Below, one piece after another: positions 18,442 to 32,600 of a stretch of DNA of 64,000 nt. The stretch spans positions 20,088,001 to 20,152,000 of the forward strand of contig JBHGNT010000010.1 of NCBI GenBank assembly GCA_043228905.1. Reading direction: 5' to 3'. A program made the translations under genes and the position numbers. The notes below the pieces were generated by a model. The model saw nothing but the letters and a program-made list of their open reading frames with translations. It searched no databases and was not told the origin of the DNA. Position 1 is the first letter of the stretch. Each line of letters opens with the position of its first letter. This DNA is from Azolla caroliniana. Its lineage: Eukaryota; Polypodiophyta.

Positions 18442-21400
18442 TAAGTTGGGAATCGATATGGCCAAGGAGTAATGTCTTAGAAGAGGTCATCCTCAAAGTT
18501 GCAAGTATGCAATGTTGATTATGAAAGAAAACGTAAAAGTAGAGTTGTGTAAGGTGTCATTTAGTGGGTAAATCTTGTAAACCCAATGACTCGTAAAAAA
18601 GTAATAGTTTGTCGATTGATGTGAAAGCAACAAGACCTTACACTCGGGTTTTGCACTTTCACAAATGATGACTTCTAAGCTATTTTATATATGTCATCGA
18701 TTTGATGTGTTATAACTTATACCGGACACAAAATTGGATAACATTGAGCATGGTCACTCTTTTCTTTTATGAGGGAAACATTATCCATTGCTTTTCTTAT
18801 AGCTTGTATTTTGTATCAAATTGTGGTGCCACATTGAGGGCTTCATCCATGGGGTTTCTTTTATGGAAGTAAGGTATACTTAAAATGTTTGCTTTGTACA
18901 AGGTTTTTTATTTCTTTTAAGATTCACCTTGGTATTAATTGAAAGATGCCCAAACGCTATAAAGAACTCATACATGAAAACACAACCACGATAACCACAT
19001 CAACCAACATGTCGAATAGCAAAAGCCCTAACGCAACTACCTTAGAAATTGCATTTACACATCTAAAATCAAGATCCTTCCATAATAAGGGGTGGAAAGA
19101 GCCACCTTGGCGGAGCATATCTCCACTTCATTCTCTCCCCAAAAGAGGTGAAGATCTTTGCCTTTGTCCACATTTCTCTAAAATATTGTTGCTTACGAAA
19201 CACATCATCGGGCTCACCAATTATTGCCTCATATTGACCTCTTAGAGTATTCAAAAGCATCAACCATATCTCCTTGACTAATTCAACCACATTATGTTAT
19301 AGCTTTAGGAATTAGGTAGACTATTACATCTAAACATGGCGCAGTGATATCCGAAGGTTCAATATGTAAATATTTGATAGATGGGAAGTTCAAGAATCCC
19401 CAAGATAAGAGTATGTAGGAAACTCTTTTTCGAAAGCAATATACACATATTTAAGGCAATGTAGTAGTTTTCTACACATAATGTTGAATATGGTTCAATA
19501 AAATTTACATGTGATGATTGTGTTGATATTGTTTTATAGGATGTTTATACGATTGATTCATGTAACCTCTAGATATATTCCCACCTAAAAGAGTAATTTA
19601 TGAGAAGCGATCCATTTTGTATACGTATGGAAGGCATGAACTAAAGAAACGTGCAACAATATAAAAATAAAAAAAGATTGAATGGTCAACAACAAAATGA
19701 AGTCTTTTGGATACCAATTTTCAAAGCAATTTGTTGACACTTTCTTAAGCATACTACTTATTCATTATTATGAGTTGGAGACTTGATCAAGGTTTTAAAA
19801 TTGACTTTGAATGACATTAGTTGGTTTCAAACTGGTGAGGGCATGGGGCATTGCCTTCTTAGAGAGTAAGAGAAAAAGAGATTTTATGGCTGCCCTTAAA
19901 GGTCAAAGATATCCAAAGGACAAAAATTGGAAAATATATTTTGTATGGGTCGGTATATGTCTCAAAATGTTACAATTTTTTTATAATAAGCATTGCAATC
20001 AAGAGTGCCATGCGGTGATTGAGAAAGAAAGGTGGTGATGGGAATATGTAAATGCTGAGAATACATGAGAAAAACTATGTTGAATGTGATCGAAGGTAGA
20101 GCATGGTAGAACTTTCTTGGGGTAAAACACACGGTCAATGAATTTCATGCGATTCGGAGAAGAAGATAGTTTTGTGCAACATGTATAATATAATGTGTGA
20201 AGCCTAAGCCATAACATTCTCTTCCAAATTGTGATGAATTCATCGTACAAGAATACCTTAGTGCATTGAAAATCTATTTGATGCATCATGAAGCACGTGT
20301 AATGCGAACCATCACCCAAACCATTTCTTCCTTTTTTAATAATCATAATGAAAATCTTGGACACAATATTGGGGCCTTTCAAGCTTCGGAATGTGCAAAA
20401 ATGGTTCTCCCTCAACCAACAGGAAATAGATCCGTTAGGGAAGTTTTGGAGTTGTCACTCATAGAAAATGCCATATCTCTCACATCACAAGGATGGCCCA
20501 CAACAATTCCACGCACATCAAGAAATGGTTCAGAATATTTAAATGGGAGTGCTTTCATCTTGCTTTTGTTATTCTTCCATGATACAATGTTGTTAGGAAA
20601 AATTATCTTGGAAAACGCATATTATTGTCTTGGAAAACTCTAGTACCCATTGTCGTTTGAGTGTCAATAACTACAAACCAAAATATTCTACGATAATTCT
20701 TGCAATCCGTACAAAATAGTGAGTCCCTTCAAACGTTGGCCTCAAGGTTCTCTCAAATCATAGATGGAATTATATGTTGGTTGGCACTTTCCATAATGGC
20801 TTAGAAATGCATTTGAGAGAATGTATAATGGAGGGGAAATGAAATTCATGCATATTGATTCTTCTTAGACACCCTAACTGTTTAGACTAAGACATTCGTG
20901 TCAGTTTTCTATCATTTCCACTTTTAAAACACAATATATTTATTTATGTTTTTCGTCCAAGTAAAGCTATATAAATCATGTTCAATCTCTTCTCCGTACC
21001 ACATAGCAACCTATTTACACAAGAAGGAATCCAAATTTTGGAGTACTTCATAGATTGTTTGTTGTTTTGCTTAAGGGATAGATCCATTCTAATGAGAAAG
21101 GAGCTTTGAGGTTTGGTTTTTGTTGATGAATATATGATCAATTTTTTTCTAAGCTAAGGTCGAAAGCAAACTAGCATTTTTCCAATGCATTTGCTGAACA
21201 ATACACCAAGCAACACATTTCTAGGAGCACCAAATTCTATGTTTTAGGTCACTTATGCTACTTACGTAAAGAAAGGTTAGGAGTATGAATGATAGTTATT
21301 CCATTCTTGCCTACACACATGTTTCTCGATATGGTTCACACATGCAAAAGCTACCAAAAATCCGTTGACATGACCTAACATTTTCTTGCAAATATATAAT

Positions 21401-24400
21401 ATATCATAAGTATTTGCACATTCTTTTGAATTGTTGCATAACTCTATGGATTATATAAATCAGACGTATAAGTGACATACTTTGAACCAAACAATGTTAC
21501 AAACAATCTAATTAATATCGCCTCACCCAATTGCATGGGATCACAAGAAGCAACCCGATTCAAATGGAAGAATGTGAATAATGTGACATAGATCATCTCC
21601 ACCCAATTGCATGGAATCAAAACCAGTCCTTGGTACAATATCAAATTCCACATCCCTTGGATTTTTTTATTCATAGAGACTACATTCCACGATGAAAAGT
21701 TTTTATGATGTCAACACAACATGAAATCATTGTATAGCATTGAAAGCACAAACTTTACCGGTTCAACGTCATTTTTGTGTAGTGGATGTTTGCAATTTTG
21801 CTTCATAAATGTTTACGATAATTTTCCACGACATATCTAATGACTTTTGCATGATTCATAAAGTCAACACTTTCATATTGTTGTTTAATTTAATGCTAGA
21901 TATTCAATAAATGCTCTATATAAATAAATTGTAAACTATTGTACCTCAATATGAAAACACCAACAATTCATAAATACATAATAAATCCTCTTTACGAATA
22001 ATCCTTCATTATATAGACTCGGGAAGTACCACCTTTGATATCTATATATTACTCCTTGAATTGGTAGAGGAAGTTGCTCAATGTATTATTTCCAAGATTA
22101 CAAACTACCTACTTGTTTTCGTATGAACAAGGCTTACAAATACCATTGTCCAACTATGGTGAGAATTTCAATTCAATCATTGTCTAAAGGGCGAGGGATT
22201 ATCCTCGTCTAGTTCACGAAGTTGACCACCAATATCTTTTCTTGTGTATACGGCTATCCCAAATAATGTATGAATTGTTTTTGTTTTCAAGATAGGTACT
22301 ATGTTCGTATTAAGGCTATACATGAAATATGAACATTTAGGTTATGACCCTGTGCTATGTTCTAATTGTTTGCTTAAATAAGTACTTCGATGTGGAATAG
22401 AGCCACTCCACCTTAGCAGAAAACAGTCTATTAAATATTCTTTTGTCCTAGATGGCATGAAACTCTAAATATATTATCCAAAGAACCTTTCAAATTATGC
22501 ACAATCTCTATCCAAATCCCATAATTTATCTGGTCATGTCTTTTTGTAATACCTTCAAACATCTGCCCTTCCAAATATACCAAATTGTGAAATTACTTAC
22601 CAATTCTATATTTTAGGTTTATCAGTCTCTTTTTGTGGATTCAGAGGTATAATTGTTTTTCATAGTATACCGCACTCATAGCAAGAACATTTGTAACATC
22701 CTCTTCTTCGTATACAATTGGTTTATCTAGTTTGTTGGATGTTCGAGTGGCAATTCATGAAGGTGTTGATATTCTCCATTCAAGCTGCAACACCTAAGGT
22801 TTCCATTCTCATCTATAAAAGCAACATGTTTTAATAGTTCATGGGTATCATTTACATGCATGTTATCCCTCCACATTCCACAATAATGAAGATCAATTCA
22901 TTCTCCTAGTTCTATGTGGGTTTTATGTTCTCCATTGTACGTATGTTAACTAACTCTCACAACATATGTTAACTCATTCTCAACAATCTTGTCCTAATGA
23001 GAAATCAATTAATTGTCTATACATGAAAGGTTATCATAACGCTTACACAAATGACGCATACATGTAGCAAATGGTCCCATTCCTTTACAAAAACTACAAA
23101 TAGAAAAAAATGATGCCACTACTTTCATAAGAACCCACATGCTATTCTCATCAAAGAATCATTTTCACGGTTGATAACATTTTGGTCATTTTCACAATGG
23201 TTCCTAAGTTTTGATTGTCAACACAAAACACACATGTACATGTGTCTCACCAAGTGAAATATCTCTTTATGAAACCGACATACACGATAAAGATTGTTGC
23301 ATACGTTTGCTCACATGGTTGAATCATATCAGAGGTTTGGATTATATTGACGTAAGGTTTTCGATTTGAAACTATTAGAAAATGTTGATTTAAGAGGAAC
23401 ATTTGACTGTTGTGTCTATGTGCGAGAATGTAATTAGGATTAATTGGACTTTGAGGTGAAGGCAAGACAAATGTGTTAATGCTAGGTATCTTTTGAAGGT
23501 ATTCATTTCCTTGGTAACATTTATGTCATGAAAGCAATGTTTAATTCTCTCCACTAAAAACAAATGAAATTCCAATACTTACACGCATCTTATTGTGAGA
23601 TGTTGGGAACCATTAGACATGGGCTACCTAGTGTGTGAGCTACTCAATGATCATCAAAATGTGAACCTACTATGCTAGTACATTTCCATCAATTTATAAG
23701 TTATGTTTCAACTCTTCGCTCTAATGTTCTTGATTATGTTGTTGCAATGTCGTTGGATGTATCCTTTATTCATGCAACTCTCATTTACTACGATTATCTC
23801 TAGGATGTATGGAGATATCTTATAAATCTAATTATATCCTACTCTCTCATATCTACGTATATGTCCCTAGCTAGCCGTTGTTGTTGAAGGGATATACAAG
23901 GATTATTAGTACATTATTTTAGGCTTGAATGCATTCCCACCTAATTTTTTAGTTTGATGCCATTAAATTATAGATGTGAAAATTTTTGCAAGTTATCTCA
24001 CAATGTCATGGTTGAAATCAAAGAAAATAGATTTTGGTTTTGGTTCATGGTTGATAAACCTTAGTTGAGAAGGGCGATTGATTTGTTGAAGGATTTATTA
24101 CTCGGGAATATTGAGGAGGTACACATTGTATAATGATTTTCATATATATTATATGAGGATATAAGAAACTCTTTCTTGTTACAAGAAAACTACTATAGTT
24201 TTGTGATCATTCATATGACTCGGTGAAATTGTAAGGACTTTAGTATAGGCACAACATGGATCTTCAAAAGACTATAGTTTCTTATGATTGCTCAATAAGA
24301 ATCTATGCCAAGTTAAAATACACAACATGTGACATTATTGTGATCATGCAACATGTGACCATGAAACGTGTTGTAGTGCACCAATGGAAATCTTGTACAT

Positions 24401-25224
24401 AGACACATAGTAAAATGGAAGGGATCCCATTAGTCCCATGACTCGATGAATACTCTACCCATGAATCATAGGCTTGGTTATGAACGAAGGTTAACCTTGG
24501 GAGACCTTCAATAAAGTTTGCCAATCTGAGTTTGAAGAATGACATATGCATATTGTAAATGAACTATTATATGAGGTACTAATTTACATTTTTGGACCAT
24601 GAAAACATATTTTGCAAAGAGCTCATTACAAATCCATTCTTAAATCATATGCTTCATAATATAAGAGCCCCTAACCTAAGCCTTAGAAATGTGAACTTAC
24701 AAGACACTTTACCTAAAAATGAACAAATCCAATTTAAGTGGAAACTCTCCAATGTTGATTGTTTAAAATCCCACATAAGTTTTTGTGAATTTCCACCTTA
24801 AGTATATATGTCTAGCTAGGTACACACATGCATAACTTAATTCCGTGGTTCCAACCCTGAATCTTTGCACAAAGTTTCATCCATGGATTCTTTCATAGCT
24901 TCAACTTATAAGTTATGATAATGTCAATATATAGATGAGTAATTGGTTAGACGATTGCATTGTTGGTAGTAGATGAGAACAATCATGTTCTCATATGGAT
25001 CTAGCATTTAGTATTTGTCATAGGATACATTTGAAAGGGTGTTGGGAAGTATATTATTAGGCTCATTTTAGTGGCTCTTATGTTTGATATTAGCTTAGGA
25101 ATTATTAAAGTGGGACTAATTGTTTGTGACACAAAGTATTGGGTTTCATTATGGTATAGTTACAAGTATTTATGAGCCAAGTGTTAGGAATTATATGATG
25201 TTCTCTTACAAAAGAAAATTTAAA
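18440..25224. other. Long AT-rich intergenic stretch, no gene recognised
   Basis: Apart from a coding-like fragment near 19069-19290, only short frames without domains are seen. No LTRs, terminal inverted repeats or RNA genes were found by eye. Confidence 0.6.
19069..19290 (-). pseudogene. Unidentified coding-like fragment with KWRYAPPRWLFPP
   Basis: A 73-codon minus-strand frame has normal-looking protein composition (IWLMLLNTLRGQYEAIIGE, then KQQYFREMWTKAKIF, then KWRYAPPRWLFPP). A very similar ending, KWNYQAPRWLFPP, occurs at 61871-62049 on the same strand. This suggests two remnants or exons from one gene or repeat family. I do not recognise the family, and no flanking exons were established. 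Confidence 0.3.
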
Positions 25225-25465
25225 CCAATGGTTATAATCAACCATTTATCATTAATCATTGATCCTTTATCATGGATCATTAATCATTGAGTATCGATCT
25301 TTAATTGTCGACCATTATCCATCTTTAATTGTGGATCATGGATCACGGATTCATCTATCTTCAATCATCAACCATTTAATTATCAATCAACGACCCTTTA
25401 ATCATCAATCATTTAATCCTCAACCATCAATCACTTAATCATCCATAATCAATCATTTAATCATG
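25225..25465. repeat. Degenerate ATCATT/AATCATC-rich array
   Basis: Short degenerate units around ATCATTAATC, ATCATGGATC and AATCATCAAC repeat for about 240 bp. It has no coding sense. Confidence 0.65.
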
Positions 25466-28400
25466 AGGAGACGAAATAGTGTCTTTGCCGGGAGGAGAGG
25501 TTGTGCCACGAAGCAACCCTCTCATTGTCCACAAGCTCTCCATCTTAGTAATGGCATCGAAATGATCATAATGGTCTCCTCTAATCCCATGATTAGCATC
25601 ACTAATTATGCGATTAGCATCAATCTCCATTGGATGATGCTTAATGGGAGGTTTGGTATTGATGGTTACCTTAATACGCTTATTAGAATCGCTAATTAGG
25701 TCAGGGGAAGGATTAGCGCTAATGACTTGCAGAGTGGGTTCGCTAGTGTTAATGAGCAGCTTAACGAGATGATTAGTATTGCATAAGAAGATGATGCAGA
25801 TGAAGATGCAGGCAAGGTTAAGATGCAGAAGAAGGATGATGAAGGGGAGGGTACCAGAGGGCTTCTCCACATTGTTGGTATGGTTAGCACAATGATTAGT
25901 CCTTAATGTTTGATTAAGCATAGTAATTAGGAGTCCTAATCAAGCAATGGGTTCTCCAAAAAAGAACTTAGCTTTTTGGGCACTTTTTTGTGTCCTACAT
26001 AAAAAAAGAAGCTAAGGAGGGGTATGTGTGTATGTATGTATGTATATATGTATGTTAATGTATATATAGATTATACACGTGACAGTGTCGATCAATTCGA
26101 GCTGCTAAGACAAGTCCTGTGGACATACATATTGATACATACGTAGTAACCAAGACACGTTAAGTTCTTCACAATTTGTCGTGGACCTTCCATTCCTTTT
26201 CACATGAATCCCAATCCCCCTTGTGGCCCTGCCTACCTCTGTTTTGGGCCAACACCTTGTTTCGTCTCCCCCCCCCCCCAATATGCAAGACACACGTGCC
26301 CCAGAGTTTCCATCAGCACACACATTTCTTCTCTTTTATCAGACAAGTCAACCTCAAATGTCGGGTCCACACTTAGTGCTTTCATTCGTCTACTTCGTCC
26401 ACACACACATAGTGACCCTTCTCGTGTCAATGTTGAGGTTTGAAGATTACAACACGATTATAACATAGATGTGACCGATGTGTTTTCCCTTCACACAGTG
26501 AGCCTACTTGCATCAATGCTGAGGTATGAAGATTACAACATGATTATGTATTCGACGAATGTGTTTCCCCTCCTTTGTGGCACGTCCTCATGATAAAACA
26601 AGAAACTCTACCTTTGACTGTTCCTTGTACCATACATACGATGAGTCAATTATCTCAGTACCCTTTATTCATCCGACGATTCCATGCTCAAATGCTCTCC
26701 ATAAATCATCTAAAGTTGACTAGAGTTAACTTTTTTGCATGGCATTGGACTTATGCTAAATGTTATTGTGGACATGTCGGTCGTGATAAACATCCCCTTT
26801 ATTGACTAAATCATACACCACGAGTAATATTAAGGAAGTCATCTATACATTCATGCCTACTTTCAATAGAAATCCAGAAAAACATCCCTACTGTATATCC
26901 GATAACAAATGTTGGGCATAAAAAACATCCCTACTCTATATTCAATAACAAAAGTTTAATATTCTCAATGTGCATTCTGGACATATTCTTGAATGCCACG
27001 GAAACTAACACTCTTAATATAATATATTGGTAAATGTAAAGTGCACTTGGACACATTGTTCACATTATTGCAACTCAAAGAACATGCACTCATTCTTTCC
27101 ATGGCCATGATCAAAACTAATTTGGACAACTATTTAATAATACTTCGTTCTTCACATTTACTACCGATGTTAGAGTTTGGGTGATTGTGAATAACATGTT
27201 TCTAGTCGAATTCTCGAATCGCAACAAAGAAAACACTAATTCGGGCCGTTTTTGTTTATTATTAGGATTCCTATATCATAGAAGTTATCAACATATCCAT
27301 TCTTATTCATGCCATTTGCAAGAAGGGGAAGTTGTCATCATCCTTAGATGACTTTGACATTTATGTTTTTAAGTCCTGTTACAACTCAAATGTACTTTGT
27401 TTTTCCAAGTAGAGCATTGGTTTATTTATACAAAGACATGGGCAATGAGGTAATGAAGTAATGTCCGAAAGACCGAAAAATGATTAAATTAAAGGACAAT
27501 ATTGAGAGACTAAGATATTTAAGCTTTAGAACCAAGTCCCCCATTATAATCCACTTCTATGAAAACAATTCAAAATCCACATACAAACATGTTAAAACAC
27601 GCAATTCTGCTTGCAAAAAACTCAAGTATGCACCATTTTCATTGAAAAGTCATAGAGTTTTGAAATTGCTTTAGTTGAAATGTCAAAGCTTAAGTCAACC
27701 GAATATTGACAATTGAACAATCCCCTCAAAGCAAAATCTTTTAAATTGTCAATTTTTTAGTATTAACTAACATATGTAGTAAGGGAGAACTTTTGGTGGT
27801 GATTTACACACTTATAGATATAATCTTAACCCAAGAATTCATGAAAAATTACACACAATTAATCATATTAATCTAACATGACATTTGTAACATACATCAA
27901 TAATCTAATAAGCTTTTTTCACATCAACAAATGGCCACAAGTTACAATATACTGATATAGAGACTCACACATAACTACTACTAAATGTTTTGGAAATGGT
28001 GCCATCATGATTCGTTCACCCATAACATGCACAAATTTTGAAATTGTTCGAATATAACTCTATTAAAGGAGAATATCATTGAGATACAATTAAATAGTAT
28101 CCAGTGATGATCCCAAATTAACATTATCCATATAGGATGAGCCAAAGTGAAATTTGCAACTTGTTCAAATACCAACCAAACTGAGACTTTTAGCGTTACA
28201 AATTTCCAAATGAACTATAAGATCATTCACATTTCTATTTGGCACGATCATGAACAACATATTATCATAATGAAAGAGGAAACTTCGAGTACCCTATCAA
28301 GGGGTAAACAAAGTAGCTCTAGACTTAAGAAGTCTCCCACCAACAAGGATGACAATTAGTGTTTGATATAGGCAAGGCAACTACTTGAACATTTCTCTCT

Positions 28401-29673
28401 GAACATCTCATAAACGAGCTTGTTCTTATAGACATTGACCTCGCCCAACTTTGTGGCAAGATGAGGACTTCTCATAGACATTGACCTCACCCAACTTCGT
28501 GTCAAGTTGTTTGGCCTCTAACAATCAGCTACCACTTTGCCACAATTCAACTTGTCATTGATCATAGAATATTCCGTCTATATTGGCCCAAATATTTGCA
28601 TCACCGCCAATAATACTCACCAATGTTTGTCAAAGACACTATGTTCAATTGACATTAACATCTCAAAAAGCATGAAATATTCCATCTCACTTGGCTTCAA
28701 TATTTGCATCATCACTATTTGCTTGATAAAAACCCATTTTAAACTGAAAGCAATGTAACCCTAATTTGATTGTCATGTCCACTCCTGTCAAGGTAATGGC
28801 CCACATCAAATAGAGGCTCTTTAGTTTCACTGCCCATCACCACACCACATTAAGAAAGAACAAACTTGGTTTCATCCCACCACCTATTTTTGAACATTGA
28901 CAATTTGAAAGTTAAATGTGCAAGATGTGTTTATTACATGAGTTCTTTTTGTAAGGCAGGTCAATCTTTCTTTCAACAAGGATGTATTATTTTCTGCAAT
29001 GAATAACAGAGTCTATGTGTTAACAATGTGATATAAGCTTCTGTAACTACATATATCACATACCATCCATCTTAAATTTGGCTCCTAATGGAATATTCCA
29101 TTTTACAAGAAACAAAACAAGCTTTACATCTATTTGATTGACACAAAACACGCAACTGTTCTTTTCCAGAAAGAATTAGAGACTACCGATTTATTTATTT
29201 TCTAATCACCCTCTCAAAATTCGATGGCCAAGCACAAAGATAAGTTGCATACTTAATGGACATTAAATACACATCACCTCATATAGGGGATAATTATAAA
29301 ATCATCAAGATTGAACTAAATCTTTTGAGCTCTAAATATGTGGAAATCCTTTAACATGCATTATCATATTCTACAGGCATACCAGAACATTTAAGAAGAG
29401 CACCATCACTAAAATCTTGAAGGGTCAGACAAACAAGTAGAACATTTACTACCTTCCGTGTATCTTATGTTCCTCCATCTCAGCAAAACAAAAGAAAACA
29501 TTTAACCATCTGAATTCAACTGAGCCCTCTCAAAAAAAGATCTCTGTAGAATAAACTAGCATTTATGTGACTACCAAAATAGCATAATGTTTTGTTGGAA
29601 CCGACTTGGTTTTTTAAATCATAATGAATGAGAAGAGGAAAATAGAAATCCCTACATCAAACCTTGGCCAAGT
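25466..29673. other. AT-rich intergenic DNA with small duplications
   Basis: No gene was recognised. A short direct repeat lies at about 26400-26545 (TCAATG-TTGAGGT and TCAATGCTGAGGT blocks, each followed by GAAGATTACAACA). Another lies at about 28430-28510 (two copies of ATAGACATTGACCTC). There is a poly-C run near 26269-26278. Confidence 0.55.
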
Positions 29674-32600
29674 TCAATACGTTCTTTTCCGGAGGAGAGA
29701 CCTCTCTTTTCTGGGCTGAGAAGGAGAGGCTGTGACCGTTGAACCGGTATGAACCCAGAACTGCCCTTCTGCAATCACCTTTTGTATAATAAAAAACAAC
29801 ATGATAACAAGCAATGCAACCACAACAGGCGTCACTGGGGCTGATGCAAGTTCTTGTTTACCATGTTCTTCCTGAACGATGAACCGAAGAGCCCCAACAT
29901 GAACTTGTGGATTCTTCCCAAGATCTATATCCACTGAATCGGATTCAAACCCATGTGTTTTGCCCGAGAGACCCAATACTAGTTGCACTGAGTACTTACC
30001 CCTCGGAAGGTCTTGTACTTCAAAGAAATGTGATAGTGGAAGAGGAATCACTTTCTCAACCCTCGAGCTCGAAGAAGAACCGGAAGAAGCTACCACTCGG
30101 ATTGCTAAGTGTTGTTGCCATTTCTCTGCCCCTTCCACTGTGCCCGTGATTATGGTTGTAAGAGGACGATCAAACACTACAAAGTCAACCCCAGTGCTAT
30201 CATTCATGTTGACTTGGAGTTTGTAAGATGAGGGTGATGCTCGTTCAATCCTTGATGAGAACTCTGTGTTATCATCATCTTTTAAAGACACTTTAATGGA
30301 GTAGATTGTATCAGGTTTTAGACCCCTTAGCCGATACTTACCTTCAGCATCGGAGATGGCCTCTTCATAGTAGCTTTTAGACTCGGCACGAGCCTCAACG
30401 GAGATACCCTCCTCAGGCTTACCTGTAAGTGATGTTACTGTTCCGAGAACACTAAATGAAATTCGAGATGCAGTAAAGCTCACATCTACCACACTTCCTG
30501 ACTCAAGATCAATCGCCAAGGAGGCTGGGGAGAAGCTGTATTCCTTTAGCAGTGGACGCAAGAAGAAACTTCCAGGAAAAAGGCTATCAAACACATAAGC
30601 TTCTTCACCATAGCTTGTCAGTGCATTCTTACGGAATCCGCTATCTCCGCTTAAGGAAAGCAGAACTGACGGTAGCTGATCTTCTGCCCCTTGTCCAGGA
30701 AGTATATGAACAAGAATCTGGCCAAGCTTTTGGCATATAAAATTTTCACTATCTAATGCTTTGCAATAATATCCAGCCTTAGCTGCCTCAACCACATAAC
30801 TTATATCATCATAGAGCGGCCCAACAGCATAGGATCCATCACTTTCAGTTACAACAGTCATTAAAGCATCTCCATTCTTCTCCCCCTCTTTACGAATGAT
30901 GATGTTGACCCCTGCCAATGATGGGCTCACATTGCCTTTTATATACATTCCTGGCCTAGCAACAAACGAAGGAATACTTGGTTGGCAACCATCAACCTCA
31001 ACATATGCATGTTGTTCCCTTGGGTAAAAGAGGTACTCCTGGGCACTTTCTGACTCTCCATATCCAGTTATACCACGTACATCCCTTGGGACAAAAGTGA
31101 GTTTATCACCCATATCAGCCCAATGAATATATTCCAAGAAAGCACTTCCATCTTCACCAGTTACAGGTTGCAGGCGATTATTAGAGTCTGCGAAAGATCC
31201 ATCACCTCTCCACACAAGGACAACAATATTATTTGCCAATTCTTCCACATTCATATTTGCACTGTTCTCGATGAGAATTTGACCAGAAAGCATATACTTC
31301 TGGGCAACCAGCTTGATGGGAATGGGGTTGGAAGTGTCAAATGTGAATGGAAACAACCCAAATAAGGTACACGTCTTCAAGATTTGTAATGTGTAAACCC
31401 CAGGTTGTTCCACACATATATGTTGCCATCCTTTCACAATATGCCTTGTACTAGTCTTACCATCAGGGTGTAAGATCGAGGCTTCCGCATCATGAGTAGA
31501 GTGCACAGCCATCCAAAAACCCTTTTGTATAAACTGAATGTTTTCAAGGTTTGATGTTCCAACGTCAGCTTCAAGAGTGTTTTTTTCCCAACACCATGCA
31601 TCATCCAAACGAGGAATATCATTCAAAAGCTCATGCCGAACAGTTAATTGGTACTTTCCTGGTAAAACTTTCTCAAATAAGAAACTACTGCTGTCATCTC
31701 TCAAGCTTGTGGCCTGCTTCCTCTTTGGATCTAGTGTTTGAGTGCCTGGAACTATGGGTGAGAGGAACACTGAGACATTGGCATCACATTCCACAATACA
31801 TTTCACTGAGCCCGATACACTCACTTGTGCTTGAGTTAACACAACATCAAGGATCGGCATGGTGACAACAACATCAATGTAAGAGGAAGCAAAGACAAGG
31901 CCACTTAATTGCTCGGCCTTACTAGTTAAAGGTGTTAATCTATACTCTCCCGGTGGCACCTCGAAACAAAAAGATCCTGTCACGTCCACCCATTTAGTTT
32001 GTGCATTCACATTGGCTGGCCCATGTGTTAATGCCACTTGGCGCCTTAAACTATGTGTGTTGCTATCGATGACAATAGACCCACATAAATCATATTTAGT
32101 GGCAACAATGTCTGGCAATGAAGCCATGTTGGGTAGCACCATAAAGTTTTCTAAGCTTGAGAACTTATAATGAGGCTTTTGAGCTTTGATCGTGTACTTG
32201 GTTGAAGTGACTTGATCAAGCTTGTAGTAACCACCAACATCAGTGACTGCTTTCAACAGATCATCGATAAGTATCTGAACTCCTTCAATACCTTCTCCTT
32301 GACTACTGATGACACGGCCTCCAATAGAGAATCCAGTTACTTTAAATGGTTCAGATATGAAAATGTTTTGGTGACCAACATTCACTTCGACCTCTGAAGG
32401 AGAAACATCAAAAACCGTGTTTTCTCCTCTATAGAATGGCACTAGTTTATACTTCCCACATGGAAGAGAATTAAACACAAACTTCCCGTTGGCATCCGAA
32501 ACCGAATGGCACAAACCTTTGCCATGTGAAGCAAGATTGCTTATGGATTTGGTTCCACACTTAACAGCCGTGATATCGTCCGAATAAAGATATACATGGA

